A stretch of 64,000 nucleotides of DNA from Nematopogon swammerdamellus. Lineage: Eukaryota > Arthropoda > Insecta > Lepidoptera > Adelidae. Positions within the stretch are counted from its first letter, which is position 1. Each line of letters opens with the position of its first letter. The position numbers and the translations under genes were made by a program. Shown piece by piece: positions 32,560 to 43,595 of this stretch. The stretch is from contig OX336343.1 in NCBI GenBank assembly GCA_946902875.1, forward strand, positions 17,283,596-17,347,595, written 5' to 3'. The notes beneath the pieces were generated by a model that had not been told where the DNA came from, made no database searches, and saw nothing but the letters and a program-made list of their open reading frames with translations.

Positions 32560-32775
32560 GCATGACCCAAAAGTCCGTCGGAAGATCAAACATAGCCAAT
32601 AACACCACTCCTCGCGAAACCACGCTCAGCGAAGCGTCGCGATACCCCATGCCAGCTATAGGATGGACAAAACAGTCGACATCTAATTTATTGGCACATC
32701 TTTTGAAGATCCCCAAGTTATAGGAAACACACTCATCGTAAGTCCATTCCATATTTTTGCCGAACGACACAGAAA
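32560..32775 (-). pseudogene. LINE 3' coding end (Jockey/CR1-like), best-kept copy
   Basis: The minus frame reads YNLGIFKRCANKLDVDCF, then YRDASLSVVSRGVVLLAMF and LPTDFW. The first part matches the C-terminal 'YNLG.FK.RVN..L' motif of Jockey/CR1-like LINEs; the rest recurs at 3600-3690, 6100-6130 and 38050-38125. It is the reference for recognising the more decayed copies in this window. Confidence 0.65.
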
Positions 32776-32821
32776 TGATTTTGAAAAAACGATTAGCTCT
32801 CAGAACTTGAGTGTTAACAAA

Positions 32822-33193
32822 TTTTTTTTATGGAATCTGACACGGTTGGCTACATCACCTACAACATCCGTGATGTCAGCCCATAACACCGGGTGAACTA
32901 GGTGCCATATGAGTGCTTCCCTTCACTTCATGTCGGCTACACTGAATTGGACGGAAAACAGGAACTATTTAAATAGCCGTTTCGACCGACGTTTCGTTCA
33001 CTGCGGTGGTACCAACCCGGCCGGGAAAAACCCTACCACCTAGTAAGGGAAGGGAAGAGACCTACAGTTTACCGTGGAATCCGAACCACGGTCAGTCTCC
33101 AACGGTCGAGCGGTGACCCATCCAAGTACTGACCGCGCTCAGCGTTGCTTAACAACAGTCGACTGACCGCATCACTGAGCTACCGAGGCTGAC
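32822..33193 (-). mobile_element. Full-length SINE-A (head 1)
   Basis: Minus strand: GTCAGCCTCGGTAGCTCAGT head start, 5S-like core TTAAGCAACGCTGAGCGCGG and CAGTACTTGGATGGGTCACC, closing GAGACTGAC (one mismatch to the head start), T-arm hairpin CGTGG/CCACG (33073-33090), then the full body and a T8 (A-run) at 32822-32829. It is the cleanest 5S-like core in the window, with GCGCGGTCAGTACTTGGATG nearly as in 5S genes. Confidence 0.9.
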
Positions 33194-33199
33194 GAAAAC

Positions 33200-33850
33200 A
33201 TATGGGTGTTCCTAGCGTGTCTTTCTTTACTATTCTGCAGTTATTGAAACATGTTGACGATTTCGAGTTTAGTTAATGAGTGAACAGACAGACGGACAAC
33301 GGTGTCTCAATATAAGGATCCCTTTGCAGCATTTTCCCTGTGCAGTCCTTAAAAGAGAGCCGTGTCTACTGTTCACTTCGTACGTCCACGGGCGCTAGCT
33401 AATGCGTCCCAGTTCCATACATTTGGCATCAGTACTCGTCTTCACACAAGCCCGTAGCATCAATCAAGCCAGATCTAGGACGCCGATGTCTGCCTCGCCA
33501 TCAATATCGGCGACGACAATACGATCAATTTAACCGGCGACTCGCAGTTCGCTTTTTTGACCCAGTAGCGTCTTTTGACTGAGCTGATTGGAGTTTTTTT
33601 TTGTGGATGCGCGATGAATAGCTGATTCCTTGTGACTGCTGCGTATGTGATGTGATGGATAGTGGGGGGGTTAGTTTGTTGAAATTTTCGTCTTGTGTTT
33701 TATTTGTATGAATTGCGGTTTTATAGCTACTGCTTAACTTGATGATGTAGCATGGGTCAAAGACGCACAGTACAGTTGTTTGTGGTATCCATGGATTGGG
33801 TTATGTAACACTAGCTTCTGGCCAAAACTGCCGCTAGGGAGAAGTTCGAT
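33200..33850. other. No recognisable feature
   Basis: Moderate GC at 33380-33560 with no assignable frame or repeat. Confidence 0.45.
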
Positions 33851-33851
33851 G

Positions 33852-34276
33852 TAAAATAACGCTGACACGGGTGGCTACATCACCTATGTACAACATCCAT
33901 GATGTCAGCCCATAACACTTCCCTGTGGTATTGCCGGCTACACTGAACTGAACGGAATACACGGACTATTTACATAGCCGTTTCGACCGACCTTTCACTC
34001 AATACGGCGGTATCGACCCGGGCGAGTTAAACTCTACCACCTAGTAACGTAAGAAGGGAAGGGACCTACAGTTTTACGTGGAATCCAAACCACGGTCAGC
34101 CTCGAGTCACAGTCGAAGGTTTACCCATCCAAGTTCTGACCGCGCCAAGGTGTGCTTATGATCACGAACGACAGTCGACCGATCGCACCGGTGCGATGTG
34201 ATCGGTCAACTGTCGTTATTTGTCGTTACTTGTCGTTACTTGTCGACTGTCGGTCGACTGAGCTATTGAGGCTGAC
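33852..34276 (-). mobile_element. SINE-A with expanded head
   Basis: Full body and hairpin (CGTGG-TTTGGATT-CCACG). The 5' part of the head is enlarged by a (GTCGTTACTT)n-like local duplication and a palindrome around GCGATCGG/CCGATCGC between the tRNA-like box A (TAGCTCAGTCG) and the 5S-like core. The closing pair GTCAGCCTC/GAGGCTGAC is intact. The 3' A-run is lost. Confidence 0.85.
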
Positions 34277-34382
34277 AAAATTTCTCCAAAATATTCCAAA
34301 ATATTTCTCAACTCGCAGAATGCTAAAGTTCTGAATGAGTTGTGTTTTATTTTCTTTTATAAACACACATGTAGCGTGCGAT

Positions 34383-34885
34383 AATTAGGGTTCCTGGTTT
34401 TAGTACGGAACCACAGAGCACGGAATACCCCCGCCCGCGCCCCCTCCTAGAGGCGCCCTAAGCGATAATATTTGAAACCCAATAACTGGACGCAGTGCTA
34501 CTAGCGCTTCGTATGTGTGTGTGTGTGTGTGTTAGTATCGACAGACACTACACACAAAGAGGAGCAAGTTAGGCACACGCACAAAACAAATGCACACGCA
34601 CAACACACATATGTAAGTCATAGGCCACTCCTACAGGCTTCAACGCCGTTGTAGGGAAATCGCGCTCAGGGCGCCTCTAGGAGGGGCGCGGGCGGGGGTA
34701 TTCCGTGCTCTGTGTACGGAACCCTAAATATTATAAACTGTAATCGTAAATTTCAAGCTTATAGCTTCTTTGGTTTAGGATCTAAAGGGCTCTGACAGAC
34801 AGCCAGACGGACAGACGGACGGACGAACGACAAACGGACAGACATATGTCGTTGCGAGACTAATAGGTTTCCTGATTTTACTACG
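34383..34885 (-). mobile_element. Element D relative, split by a hAT-like MITE
   Basis: Outside the inserted MITE the parts read, on the minus strand, TTTTAGAGTTTCGTAGTAAA, AGGAAACCTATTAGTCTC, (GTCT/GTCC)n, AGCTATAAGCTTGAAATTTA and TTTAGGGTTCCGTACTAAAACC. This is the same end-motif and (GTCT)n organisation as 10199-10514. Confidence 0.6.
34412..34714. mobile_element. hAT-like MITE, 303 bp, 8-bp TSD
   Basis: Terminal inverted repeats start CACAGAGCACGGAATACCCC and extend ~52 bp (34412-34463 and 34663-34714) with one indel and one mismatch. Flanking TACGGAAC is duplicated exactly (34404-34411, 34715-34722). An 8-bp duplication with a CA-G-G type terminus fits the hAT superfamily. The interior is non-coding and carries a (TG)n run and CACA-rich DNA. 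Removal of the element plus one duplication restores the host repeat's GTACGGAACCCTAA end. Confidence 0.9.
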
Positions 34886-34889
34886 AAAC

Positions 34890-35480
34890 TCTAAAAGGGC
34901 GATAAAAAAGATATATGCAAATGGTTTCATTGCAGCTCAGCTCCGCCAATGACTTATGTAAAATATTCGATAAAATATGCGCATAAGCATATGCATTTTA
35001 ATGTAACTTCATCTTTATGAAATGCAAAATAGAAATTGAATATGAATAAATTTGTTCATTCTGTCCGAGATTTGCTATCATGTTATCGCCAAGTACATTT
35101 TATTTATGCTAAAACCAGGGATCGGAATGACGGGAAAGTATATATTATGATATAAACATGTGAGTTTACGTAGAGGGGAGAGGAATAAACTACAATTTTC
35201 AGACAATAAAATCGTATGTTATGTTTATGTAGATATGCTTAAACTAAATGGGTGGAACTGAAAGTGTAAGGGGTGGAGATAACTTTTACTATCTCATAAA
35301 ACGCGAATCGTGCCCAAGCCGTAAATGCATTGCCGCGCCAGCAGTGGTTTCTAACACATGTTCAGTGTGGGTACGAACCACATGTTCTGTGGGTTCAAAC
35401 CACCGACCATTCTGAGCCTTATATAACAGCCAACACGCAACATGGCGTCTTTGGTATATTGTATGTATATAGTTTGTGTA
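34890..35480. other. No recognisable feature
   Basis: GTGGTTTCTAACACATGTTC and AACCACATGTTCTGTGGGTT at 35344-35395 repeat ACATGTTC locally. Otherwise nothing is assignable. Confidence 0.4.
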
Positions 35481-35481
35481 T

Positions 35482-35641
35482 CTATGTAAATAGTTTGTGT
35501 TTTCCGACCAGTTCAGTGTAGCCGGCACGATCAAAGGGGGAAGCACTGACATGGCACCTAGTTCACCCGGTGTTATGGGCTGACATCACGGACGTTGTAG
35601 GTGATGTAGCCAACCGTGTCAGTTTCCATAAAAAAAAAAAA
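35482..35641 (+). mobile_element. 5'-truncated SINE-A
   Basis: Starts at CTATGTAAATAGTTTGTGTT inside the body and runs to an A12 tail. It has high identity to the body of 56526-56918 (both have CCGACCAGTTCAG, CACGATCAAAG and ACGGACGTTG), pointing to a shared young sublineage. Confidence 0.9.
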
Positions 35642-35644
35642 TTG

Positions 35645-36950
35645 AAACTAATTGCTTAAAAAAAAATAGGTGTGCAGAATGAAATGTGGGAAGCCACATT
35701 TCTGTCTTTCTCCATGGTTAAGATTCCTTCTAAGTCTGCAGGCCTTCACTTTGCTTACTTACTAGGGTAGGTAGGGTACGACCGCACTTATACGAACGAA
35801 AGAAAGTTGACAAATATTGCACGCAAAACCCCCATGTAAATGCGCTGAGCCATTGTCGAGTTACAAGATGACATATGTACAACAGTATGAAGATGTTGAA
35901 TTTTTCAGTATGTAGGGATTTGAATTTTAGCATATGTACGTGGCCATGGAATGGAATGTATTTGCCATTTAATTTTATACAGAGTGGTTTATTTACCGTG
36001 CTGGACTTTTCAGGTGGTTAATCTGAATCAAAGTAGGTATGTTTCAAAAAAGAACATTTTCGTAAATACTAGCCTCAAAATGTATGAACTAAATTTTTGT
36101 AAACAAACTCTACCAAGGTAGGTAGAGTTTTTTTTTAATGTACTTAGTTTTTGATACAGATAAATTAACCCCGTGAGAGGTCCGGCATGATAACAAAATT
36201 ATCCAGTATACACGTTAATCCAACTTATTATATTATCCTAAGAGATTACATTACAGCTGCCTGGCAACAAGGAAGCGACACAGGATAAGGACAGGCCTCC
36301 CTTTTCCCGCAGGATAACGACACAACTTTTACGCTGCAAGTTAAATTGCCTTCCACGCGATAGCCTCCACATACGATCGGCTGAAAGTACATTATACGCA
36401 TATAGAACCTTGTCGTAGGCGCTGACTAACAACGGGGTGTTTTGAGGGCTGTGGACGAGGAAACTAGTAAGGATGACATAGTTCTACGAATACATCCGTT
36501 ATGTTATAGTTGACAGTACCACTCTATCTTAAAGCGGAGATGCAGGCGAAGAATCTTGTTACATTCCATTGTTACCTGTGATTCTTTCTAAGTACGTACA
36601 AGCGCCGGGCGAGCATACCGTGGTAAGGTTCTAAATGTGTGTTTCTACTTTATTTGCTTGCCGTACTCCCGTAACGTAGGTTCGACGGCGCCATGCCTTC
36701 GAAGGAGATGTATCGAAAAGTTTTACAAAGTTATTTCAAGCGAATTTTGGAAACTACTTACCTACTTTTATTGCGTCCACTGCTTTAGCTGAAATTTCCT
36801 GTTGAACATTATCGGAAATGGTAAAGGGAACCCTTATGAGTCGCCTGCCAGTTGTCTGTGGAAACTTAATCATAGTAGTAGGACATTTTGATGTCGCATT
36901 TATCCTATGGAATTGTCTGCCGGCGCAAACTAAACTTCTATTCATTTGCA
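35645..36950. other. No recognisable feature
   Basis: AT-rich with a small 9-bp hairpin, AACTCTACC/GGTAGAGTT, at 36107-36130. Frames are short and unassignable. Confidence 0.4.
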
Positions 36951-36954
36951 TAAA

Positions 36955-37110
36955 ATTGTATAGAATAGAATAGAATAAAAACTCTTTATTGCACACAAAT
37001 TGAAGGAAGAACAGTACACGGCAAGAAACCAGAAATGCAGGAGTGCGCAAAGGCGGACTTATCACTACAAGTGATTTCTTCCATCAACCTTTGGGTGATG
37101 AGGAATAAAA
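36955..37110 (-). mobile_element. Retroelement 3' end, (AATAG)n-flanked
   Basis: TAGAATAGAATAGAATAAAA, CTCTTTATTGCACAC, AAAGGCGGACTTATCAC and CAACCTTTGGGTGATG. On the minus strand this gives GGCGGACTT-type and TGCAATAAAGAG-type ends, a 3' end I associate with lepidopteran retroelements; compare 29745-29930. Confidence 0.5.
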
Positions 37111-37160
37111 TACAGAGAACTACATGAAATACACAGAGAAATACAAACTACACCCGCTGC

Positions 37161-37441
37161 TTCACCGTTCGGAACCGGTGTAAAACAGTAGGTCCCTTCC
37201 CTTGCCCCTTACTAGGTGGTAGGCTCAAATTGTAGCCGACTGGGTTGGTACCACCGTACTGGATGTAAGATGGCCGCAAGCAACCTCGGTTGTGTTCTCC
37301 TCTAGTCCAGTATAGCCAGCAATCCAGGGAAGTCTCCGGTATGGCACCTACCTTCTCGGAGGTGATATTGGCTGGTTAGAGCATGTGCTTTGGCCCCTCC
37401 GACTCAGCCACCCATACCGGATTACATAAAAAAAAAAAAAA
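37161..37441 (+). mobile_element. SINE-A2 subfamily, near full length
   Basis: The head is absent or unrecognised. The element opens with a T-arm-like hairpin CACCG-TTCGGAAC-CGGTG (37163-37180), then TAAAACAGTAGGTCCCTTCC and TTACTAGGTGGTAGG. The body is homologous to SINE-A but diverged (GTACTGGATGTAAGATGGCC, CTCTAGTCCAGTATAGCCAG, GGTATGGCACCTACCTTCTC, GATTACATAAAA) and ends in an A13 run. It defines the subfamily also seen at 24368, 46156 and, decayed, 5936. Confidence 0.85.
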
Positions 37442-37639
37442 GAAAAAGAAATATGGGTAGTGCAAGCAAAAGCGAGGAGGAATAATTTTTTAGGGAGGAG
37501 AAATTTTGTATTTATGTAATGTTTTGCTCATCAAGTTTATCAAGATAGGTAGGTCCCTTAGATAAGGATGTCCCTTATAAAAGACGCCGAGCGAAACTCG
37601 GTCGCCGCCCTATCAACAATCTGAATAACTATTCAATAA

Positions 37640-38130
37640 ATCCGCCAATAAACTAGCATGACACTTTACCTTGGTTTCTCGAGGTGAGGTGAAATTGGCT
37701 GCGTTGCTGCATCCACACTTGGTCCAACGACACAAGCTTCCATGCTACGATTGTGAGATTCACCACAATAAAAAGGATAAATCTCCGCGCACGAAGTCTT
37801 CAATAACTGCCAATCTACAATATTGGCATGATATTTCGCAGAACATGGCTTCTCGAAATTGATAAGTACGAATATTCACATGCTGTTGACACCCAACTTC
37901 CGAGAACACATCGTTTTTCGATATCGTCCTTGTGTCGTACGGCGAAAATATGGGACGGTCTTTCGGTGAATGTGTTCCTTCTTACATAAAACCTGGGGAT
38001 CTTCAAAAGGCATGTTAATAAATTAAAAATTACTACCTTTTTGTCCGCTTTATAGCTGGCATGACGCCTCTCGGAGCTTGGCTTCGCGAGGAGTATTGTT
38101 TTCGGCTGTGTCTGATCTTCCATTTAAGGT
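37640..38130 (+). pseudogene. Two decayed LINE 3' ends (Jockey/CR1-like)
   Basis: At 37650-37700 CTAGCATGACACTTTACCTTGG and TTTCTCGAGGTGAGGTG recall the block seen better at 38054-38120 (CTGGCATGACGCCTCTCGG, GGCTTCGCGAGGAG). At 37920-38050 GAAAATATGGGACGGTC, CCTGGGGATCTTCAAAAGG and GTTAATAAATTA correspond to the YNLGIFKR region of 32560-32775. No frame survives. Confidence 0.5.
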
Positions 38131-38134
38131 TTGG

Positions 38135-38765
38135 ACACAGACACACGTGCCGGCTGCCAAAAGATTTGGCTGCATCGATGTACATTTGGTCCATTCGCAC
38201 AGACGCACATCCTTTGTTTTTGAGAATTTCCAAAAAAATAGAGAAATCTCCGCGCACGATGTATTCTTACGCTACACAGATTTTTTTATCGCCCAAGCTC
38301 TCGAAGCAATATCGAAGAGCGAGCAACTTCACTCTTCATTTGGCTTTTGTTTGAGTTGATTTGTAATTTTTTCCAGATCTTTATCAGCCGAGTCTCCTTC
38401 CGGATTGTTTTATTCATAAGGGCGATTTGAATAAAGATGAAGATATTAGGTCTAGGAGCGGTTCCCTTCCGTTCCCCTGTTGGACCGCGCCGACTGTGCC
38501 TTCGTACGTAATATCGAAAAGTAAATAGATACAATTAGTCACCTTGTCAGAAACCATGTACTAATAAAGCGCCATGCGATGCATTTCTTTTTGACCTTTT
38601 CCTGCCTGGAATCCGTATTTCCACATTAAAATATTTGTATATAAAAATAGTTTTCCAACTTCGATCTGTTTCACATTTAAGTCTTTTGATACTATCTACT
38701 ACTTTCGTAATATGCCTCCGTGTTCCAAGCCGAAATGTATGCGATATTATATGAAAACCAGGGGA
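38135..38765. other. No recognisable feature
   Basis: Short unassigned frames only. No repeat family is seen. Confidence 0.4.
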
Positions 38766-38769
38766 GATC

Positions 38770-39535
38770 ATACTCTGACAATAACATCAACATCAATAAG
38801 ATCAATATCAGATAGCCAGGCAGCCCTGAAGGCACTGAAATCAAATGAGCTACACTCTAGACTCAGTTGCTAGTATATCCAGGCCGTAAACCACCTCAGT
38901 GCTAATTTGAAAGTAACGCTGAGATTGGTGCCTCGACACAGTGGAATTGAGGGTAATGAAGAAGCCGAGCTAATTGCTAGAAATGGAGCTGAAAATCCAC
39001 CCATAGGCCCAGAGCCGATGATTAAAATACCAAAAAGCACATACCGGTAAGAAATACTCTCATAGACACTCAACCAAAGCAAGCAGCAATAGTTTCAACT
39101 ACCCGGACAGCAGCACGCGAATATATTACTTTCTGGGTACTCGCATAAGTTCACTTCCGGGGAGTTAAATTCAGGCCGGAACGGTAAGTTCTAACAAGGA
39201 CCTTAACATAACACTGCAGACTAAACAAACACCTATGCACATCGAATGGACCTTAGCGACACACCAGTGTGAAGGTTCTATATAAAAGTGGATGAAACGC
39301 CCATACACATCTTTTGTGAATGTGAACCGCTTATTCACAGTAGAAGCCGTATTCTTGGGGGTTACATTTTTAACCCATGCCAAATACAGGCACTCGATAT
39401 GACTCGGATCAAAGCGGTAATCGAACTTGGGGGTGAGCTGTAAAACTTTGGGAGATCTCAATAGGTATATTTATTTAGGTTGCAGTGATAGATAACAGGG
39501 CTCAGGGGCCCCAAATCTCACCTTTAAATCGTAAT
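38770..39535 (+). pseudogene. LINE RNase H domain and C-terminus, broken
   Basis: The conceptual plus-strand reading gives SISDSQAALKAL (38800 region, with the RNase H Asp), then LSANLKVTLRLVPRHSGIEG with NEEAELIARNGAENPPIGPE following. This is the 'W.PGH.GI.GNE.AD.LA..GA' block of LINE RNase H domains of the kind carried by I/R1/LOA-type elements. Later come a decayed MDLSDTPVCE / PIHIFCEC-like zinc-knuckle region (39247-39325) and a non-coding end. Stops and frameshifts are frequent. Confidence 0.75.
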
Positions 39536-39539
39536 CATC

Positions 39540-41570
39540 ATATGGGATAAGTTCACCTTTGCAACTCATGTAAATATTACATTGTGCTTTAAATTAATTA
39601 ATTAAATTCATACTATAAAATGTTTTTGAGTTAAAAAGTATTTTCACTCACTCACTGTATAGTATTTCCGTTTCATGAATAATGAAAGATCGGCATTTTT
39701 ATTACCAGGTGCTGTTGACATTAAAAAAGTTGACTTTTCAGCGTTTCCCGGAATCGTCTTAGGTTGACACAGAGCGGACGGACGGACGATAATAGCCATA
39801 AATATTGATGCTGGAAATATGTTTTTTGTTTACTTTATCCTAACTTTGCTCGGATAACACAATTTCGGTTGTTTGGAAATGATTTGTTTTGAATTTTGCC
39901 ATTTTCGTTGGCTTGTTTTGTATCTTTTAGATATTCTGGTCGATGATCTTTTACGCAGAGCTGGGAGGCAAAAAGTACATCCTTGTTTTATCAAAACAGT
40001 TGGCACCTGTGAAAAATTATTCCAAAAATATTGTAGGCACGATGTATTCGTATTTTCGTATGAATCATTGTCATACGAATTACATAAATGTATCTGAATA
40101 AAAATGAACTTCTATTAGGTACTTACTTACTTTTATTTACGAGTTTTGTTGCGAAGTAAAGCGATAAATATAATGTTAATGTTGAAAATACTTCAATATA
40201 TAAATGAAAACGTTGACAACCATATATACAAATTATGGGCTAAGCTAGTACCATAATTAACAATCGTGCGCTATCTGTTGCAAAAAAAAAACAACATATT
40301 CTTCCACCGGATTGGATCGTCCCGCAAAGTCGGACGATCCGAAACCATCGCCGGCTGAAGGCTTCATAAACACGGAGAAAACGAGAAGGGGCTGGTGGGC
40401 CTCATTTGAATAAGTCAATAAACAATCCGTTTCGGCTAAATTCTGGTGGGAATGCATCAGAGCGTTTTGTAAGGACAACAGGCGGCGGAACTAGTCAAGC
40501 GGTCCGCAAACCCGTGTATACCCCACTCCACCCAATTTTGCTGTCGTGAAATTAGCCTAAAAGCCTTGTACATACAATCTTAGGCACCCTCTTCACTCCC
40601 TCGAGAAAGCATTGCGCAGTTGGCAGGGCACCTAATTTCTCTTATGGGAACTAACGCCCCGCCCGCTAGGCATAATAACTTGTCGCAAAAGCGTATGTAA
40701 TAAACGAGAAACGCTGCTGGGTGCGACGAAGGTTATCGAAATGGGCGAATAATGTTTTATTAATTTAATTTTTTTTAAATAAGAACTTTTTTCTGTTGCC
40801 ATGAAACTAAAATATAAGGGAATATGAGATACCTTAACAAATACAATGAACCGAATTTACAAATAAAATATGGTCCGGGACGAAAAGGATACGAGCGGGT
40901 TTAGCTCAAACAGCCATATCTATGAATGGGTTATCGGGATATTATCCATTCCACTCATGTGTCTAGAATTTACGGTTCTTGTAATACCTGTTTTGCAGAT
41001 AAATATATTAATTTTACAGATCTATTGGGAATTTATGTTAAACAGGAATCCTTCGTCACGCGCCGCCGTTGCCGTTTCAAATTCTCCATGGAAATTCAGT
41101 CACACTTCACGGTCGGCCGCAAAAACAATTTTCATACTCACTGCCTTGCTGGGAACTCCAAATAATATAAAAAATTTAGAATCAAACACTATGTTTAAAA
41201 CGGCTGCCAAATATACTTCTTGAATAATTAGAACTTGTCAATATTAAAGAATTATTTACCTACTGGTCTTCAGTTCTATGTGTCTGTCTGTCTGTCCGTC
41301 TGTCTTCGGAATATTTATAAGATTATCTAACATTGTTTATTGTACCTACAATAATTTTATTTTACTAATAGTTTAAACTTTCTATTTTTATACTTATACT
41401 TATAATATGTAACCGCATAAATTTACCTATGTATCTGTATAAGCGAATGTTATATATAACGTCTTTGAGATGAATGATTCTTTAAACCGAACTCTGAAAT
41501 ACGCTTGCGCCAAGCTTTTATAAACGTATCTGTGATATTAGAACCGACATAGTACCTTCTTTCCATATTA
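39540..41570. other. No assignable gene
   Basis: A 117-codon plus frame (40870-41223) contains a hydrophobic stretch but no recognisable domain. GGATCGTCC and GGACGATCC form a 9-bp hairpin at 40314-40339. Short (GTCT)n near 41282. Otherwise AT-rich and unassigned. Confidence 0.35.
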
Positions 41571-41572
41571 TT

Positions 41573-41810
41573 ACCCGACTACGGCGAAGCCAAAAAAGGA
41601 AGGGTTATGAGTTTGGCGTGTATGTATGTATGTATGTATGTATGTATGTATGTATGTATGTGACTATCTATATTCCACTCTACAGCCTAAAGTACTGGAC
41701 CGATTTGAATAATTCTTGTGCTATTGGATTCGTCTTATTCACGGGAGTGTCATAGGCTATATAACAATTTTCAAAATTCAAAATGGCGGACGCACGGCGT
41801 CAAAATGTCA
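41573..41810 (+). repeat. Dispersed repeat with (TATG)n, copy 1
   Basis: TTACCCGACTACGGCGAAGC, AAAAAAGGAAGGGTTATGAG, (TATG)n at 41620-41661, then ACTATCTATATTCCACTCTA and TCTTATTCACGGGAGTGTC. Virtually identical to 63841-64000 apart from the length of the TATG run. The sequence beyond TGTCATAGGCTATA cannot be compared because the second copy is cut by the window end. Confidence 0.8.
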
Positions 41811-42209
41811 AATTAGTTTTTCAAAATATATTGAGTGGGGTATCAAATTAAAGATAATTAAATTACGATTCCGAAAATATATACTTTGCTATCTATTAAA
41901 CTTATGTGTACAGAGAAATAGAGCAAAATGTGTAGCGAATGTATGTATGAATCGCGATTATTCGCGATGAACCGTGGTCGCCCGCGCCCCGCGCCGCGCG
42001 CCCCCACCCACGCGCGACGACGACGCCAAGAAGCGACATGGTATTGTTGGTAATATACCTACATACTTACTCACTGATCTACCGCAAATTTTATATAGAT
42101 ATATAATATTATTATTAGATACAGTACCACCACAGTACTATGCTAAAATAAATTGGTATTAAATGTCCATCTAGGTACCTAGTGTAAGCATAATATGTAG
42201 TGTAGGTGT

Positions 42210-42572
42210 ACCGTGTGGGGTCGGTACTTAAAAAGAATAGCCCCACTGCATCTCTCCCCGTCGCATGTCGTAAAAGTCGACTAAGGGATCGTCAGCCTCG
42301 GCAGCTTAATGGTGCGGTCAGTTATTGGATGGATGACCGCCGACCTTACTAGGTGGTAGGGTTTATCCCGGCCGGGTTGGTACCACCGCACTGAGCGAAA
42401 CGTCGGTCGAAACGGCTATGTAAATAGTTCGTGTTTTCCGTCCAGTTCAGTGTAGCCGGCGCGAAATGAAGGGAAGCACTGACATGGCACCTAGTTCACC
42501 CGGTGTTATGGGCTGACATCACGGATGTTGTAGGTGATGTAGCCAACCGTGTCAAGTTTCCATAAAAAAAAA
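42210..42572 (+). mobile_element. SINE-A with head 2 fused to a partial head 1
   Basis: Head 2 (ACCGTGTGGGGTCGGTACTT, CACTGCATCTCTCCCCG, AAGTCGACTAAGGGAT) is followed at 42290 by a shortened head 1: GTCAGCCTCGGCAGCTTAAT, GGTGCGGTCAG, then TTATTGGATGGATGACCGCC with the middle of the 5S-like core missing. It jumps straight to CTTACTAGGTGGTAGGG, so the T-arm hairpin is absent. Complete body and A9 tail. Confidence 0.85.
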
Positions 42573-42589
42573 GGTAGGTACATTAATTC

Positions 42590-42900
42590 AATATTTTCGG
42601 ATGCAAGTTACCCTTCAGCTAAGCGGGATATTGTGGAAGAGAAGAACCGCCGATTGCGAAAAAGTATTCCCAATTTTCTGGGTGCAGTTTTAGCCCTAGA
42701 CTCGATTAGTTGCCGGAACCCTACGTCTTTGGAAATGGCGGTGCCCAGGAGGTTCAGGTGCTTCCAGACAGGTATGACGCTGACTTAGAAACTGGCTTGG
42801 AAATCAAAAGGACCTTCAAATCGACCTTCGCAGATAATGCGCAGCACTGAGCCTTGCTAACGTTGAAGGCGTGGGCGTAGCATTCAGGGGGCAACATATC
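42590..42900 (+). mobile_element. Probable LINE relic upstream of RT fragment
   Basis: TAAGCGGGATATTGTGGAAGAGAAG here and CTAGGCGGGATGTGGATGAG at 42956 look like two decayed copies of the same LINE coding block (SYPS.(R)RDV.EK.RRL), as if the segment were duplicated or two insertions lay side by side. Little else is readable. Confidence 0.35.
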
Positions 42901-43595
42901 ATTGTTATACATACGAGAGTACGGAACACGGGTTCTACACCAGTTACCCTTCAACTAGGCGGGATGTGGATGAGAAGAGGCGAAGACTTGTGTCTGAACT
43001 TGAGCAAACACTCGGCTCTATTTCCGAATGGGCCGTAGCAAGTTGTTCAAGTTAAATACCTCCAAGATACGAGTTTGCGCGTTCAGTGCGAAGAGAGCGG
43101 CGTTCACACCAGCTCCTTCCTACCAAGGCACGTCACTTAAATTTTGCGACCACCTCGGGGTCCTCCGAGTCGAATTTTCGCACGATCTAAACTTCCGGCG
43201 TGACATCGAGGGCAAGGCCGTATAAATCGCAGATTCGGTACTGCTCGCACCGCACCTATGGGATGGCTCAGTCAAATACCAGCTGGCGCCTCTGGACTCG
43301 ATCCAGCGTCGAGCCGTGCGAATAGTAGGTGACTCCCAAATGTCCCGCGATCTAAAACCACTGCAACTCCGTAGGAATACATAGCTAAATCAGAGCCTGT
43401 TGAAATACAAACAGAGAGAAATATTTTCCCCCAAGTACAGTCTCGGGTCCTTCAACCTGGGCACCTGTCAGGCCGGCATGGCATTCGCAGCCTCCGCATG
43501 CTACCGAATGTCCATGGGCATCGCTAGACACCTTATGGGTGGCTCGGCGCCACATGTCGCGCTTACTATAAAAATAATATCAGTAGCTTTGGCCT
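42900..43595 (+). pseudogene. Jockey-like LINE reverse transcriptase, C-terminal part
   Basis: Conceptual reading: TSYPSTRRDVDEKRRRLVSE then LEQTLGSISEWAVAS, a frameshift, NTSKIRVCAFSAKRAAFTPA, LKFCDHLGVLRVEFSHDLNF, EGKA, a stop, LWDGSVKYQLAPLDSIQRRA and VRIVGD, further stops, then PKYSLGSFN. This order matches the region after the RT active site in Jockey-like LINEs ('NPSKTQVCAFT.K', 'LGL.ISSN..FR.H.EGKA', 'PLD..QRRAVRIVGD'). Multiple stops and frameshifts make it inactive. The 3' end equals that of 31905-32094. Confidence 0.75.

Noticed and set aside
40870..41223. 117-codon frame with a hydrophobic stretch
   Set aside because: AT-rich DNA favours hydrophobic codons; no family resemblance.
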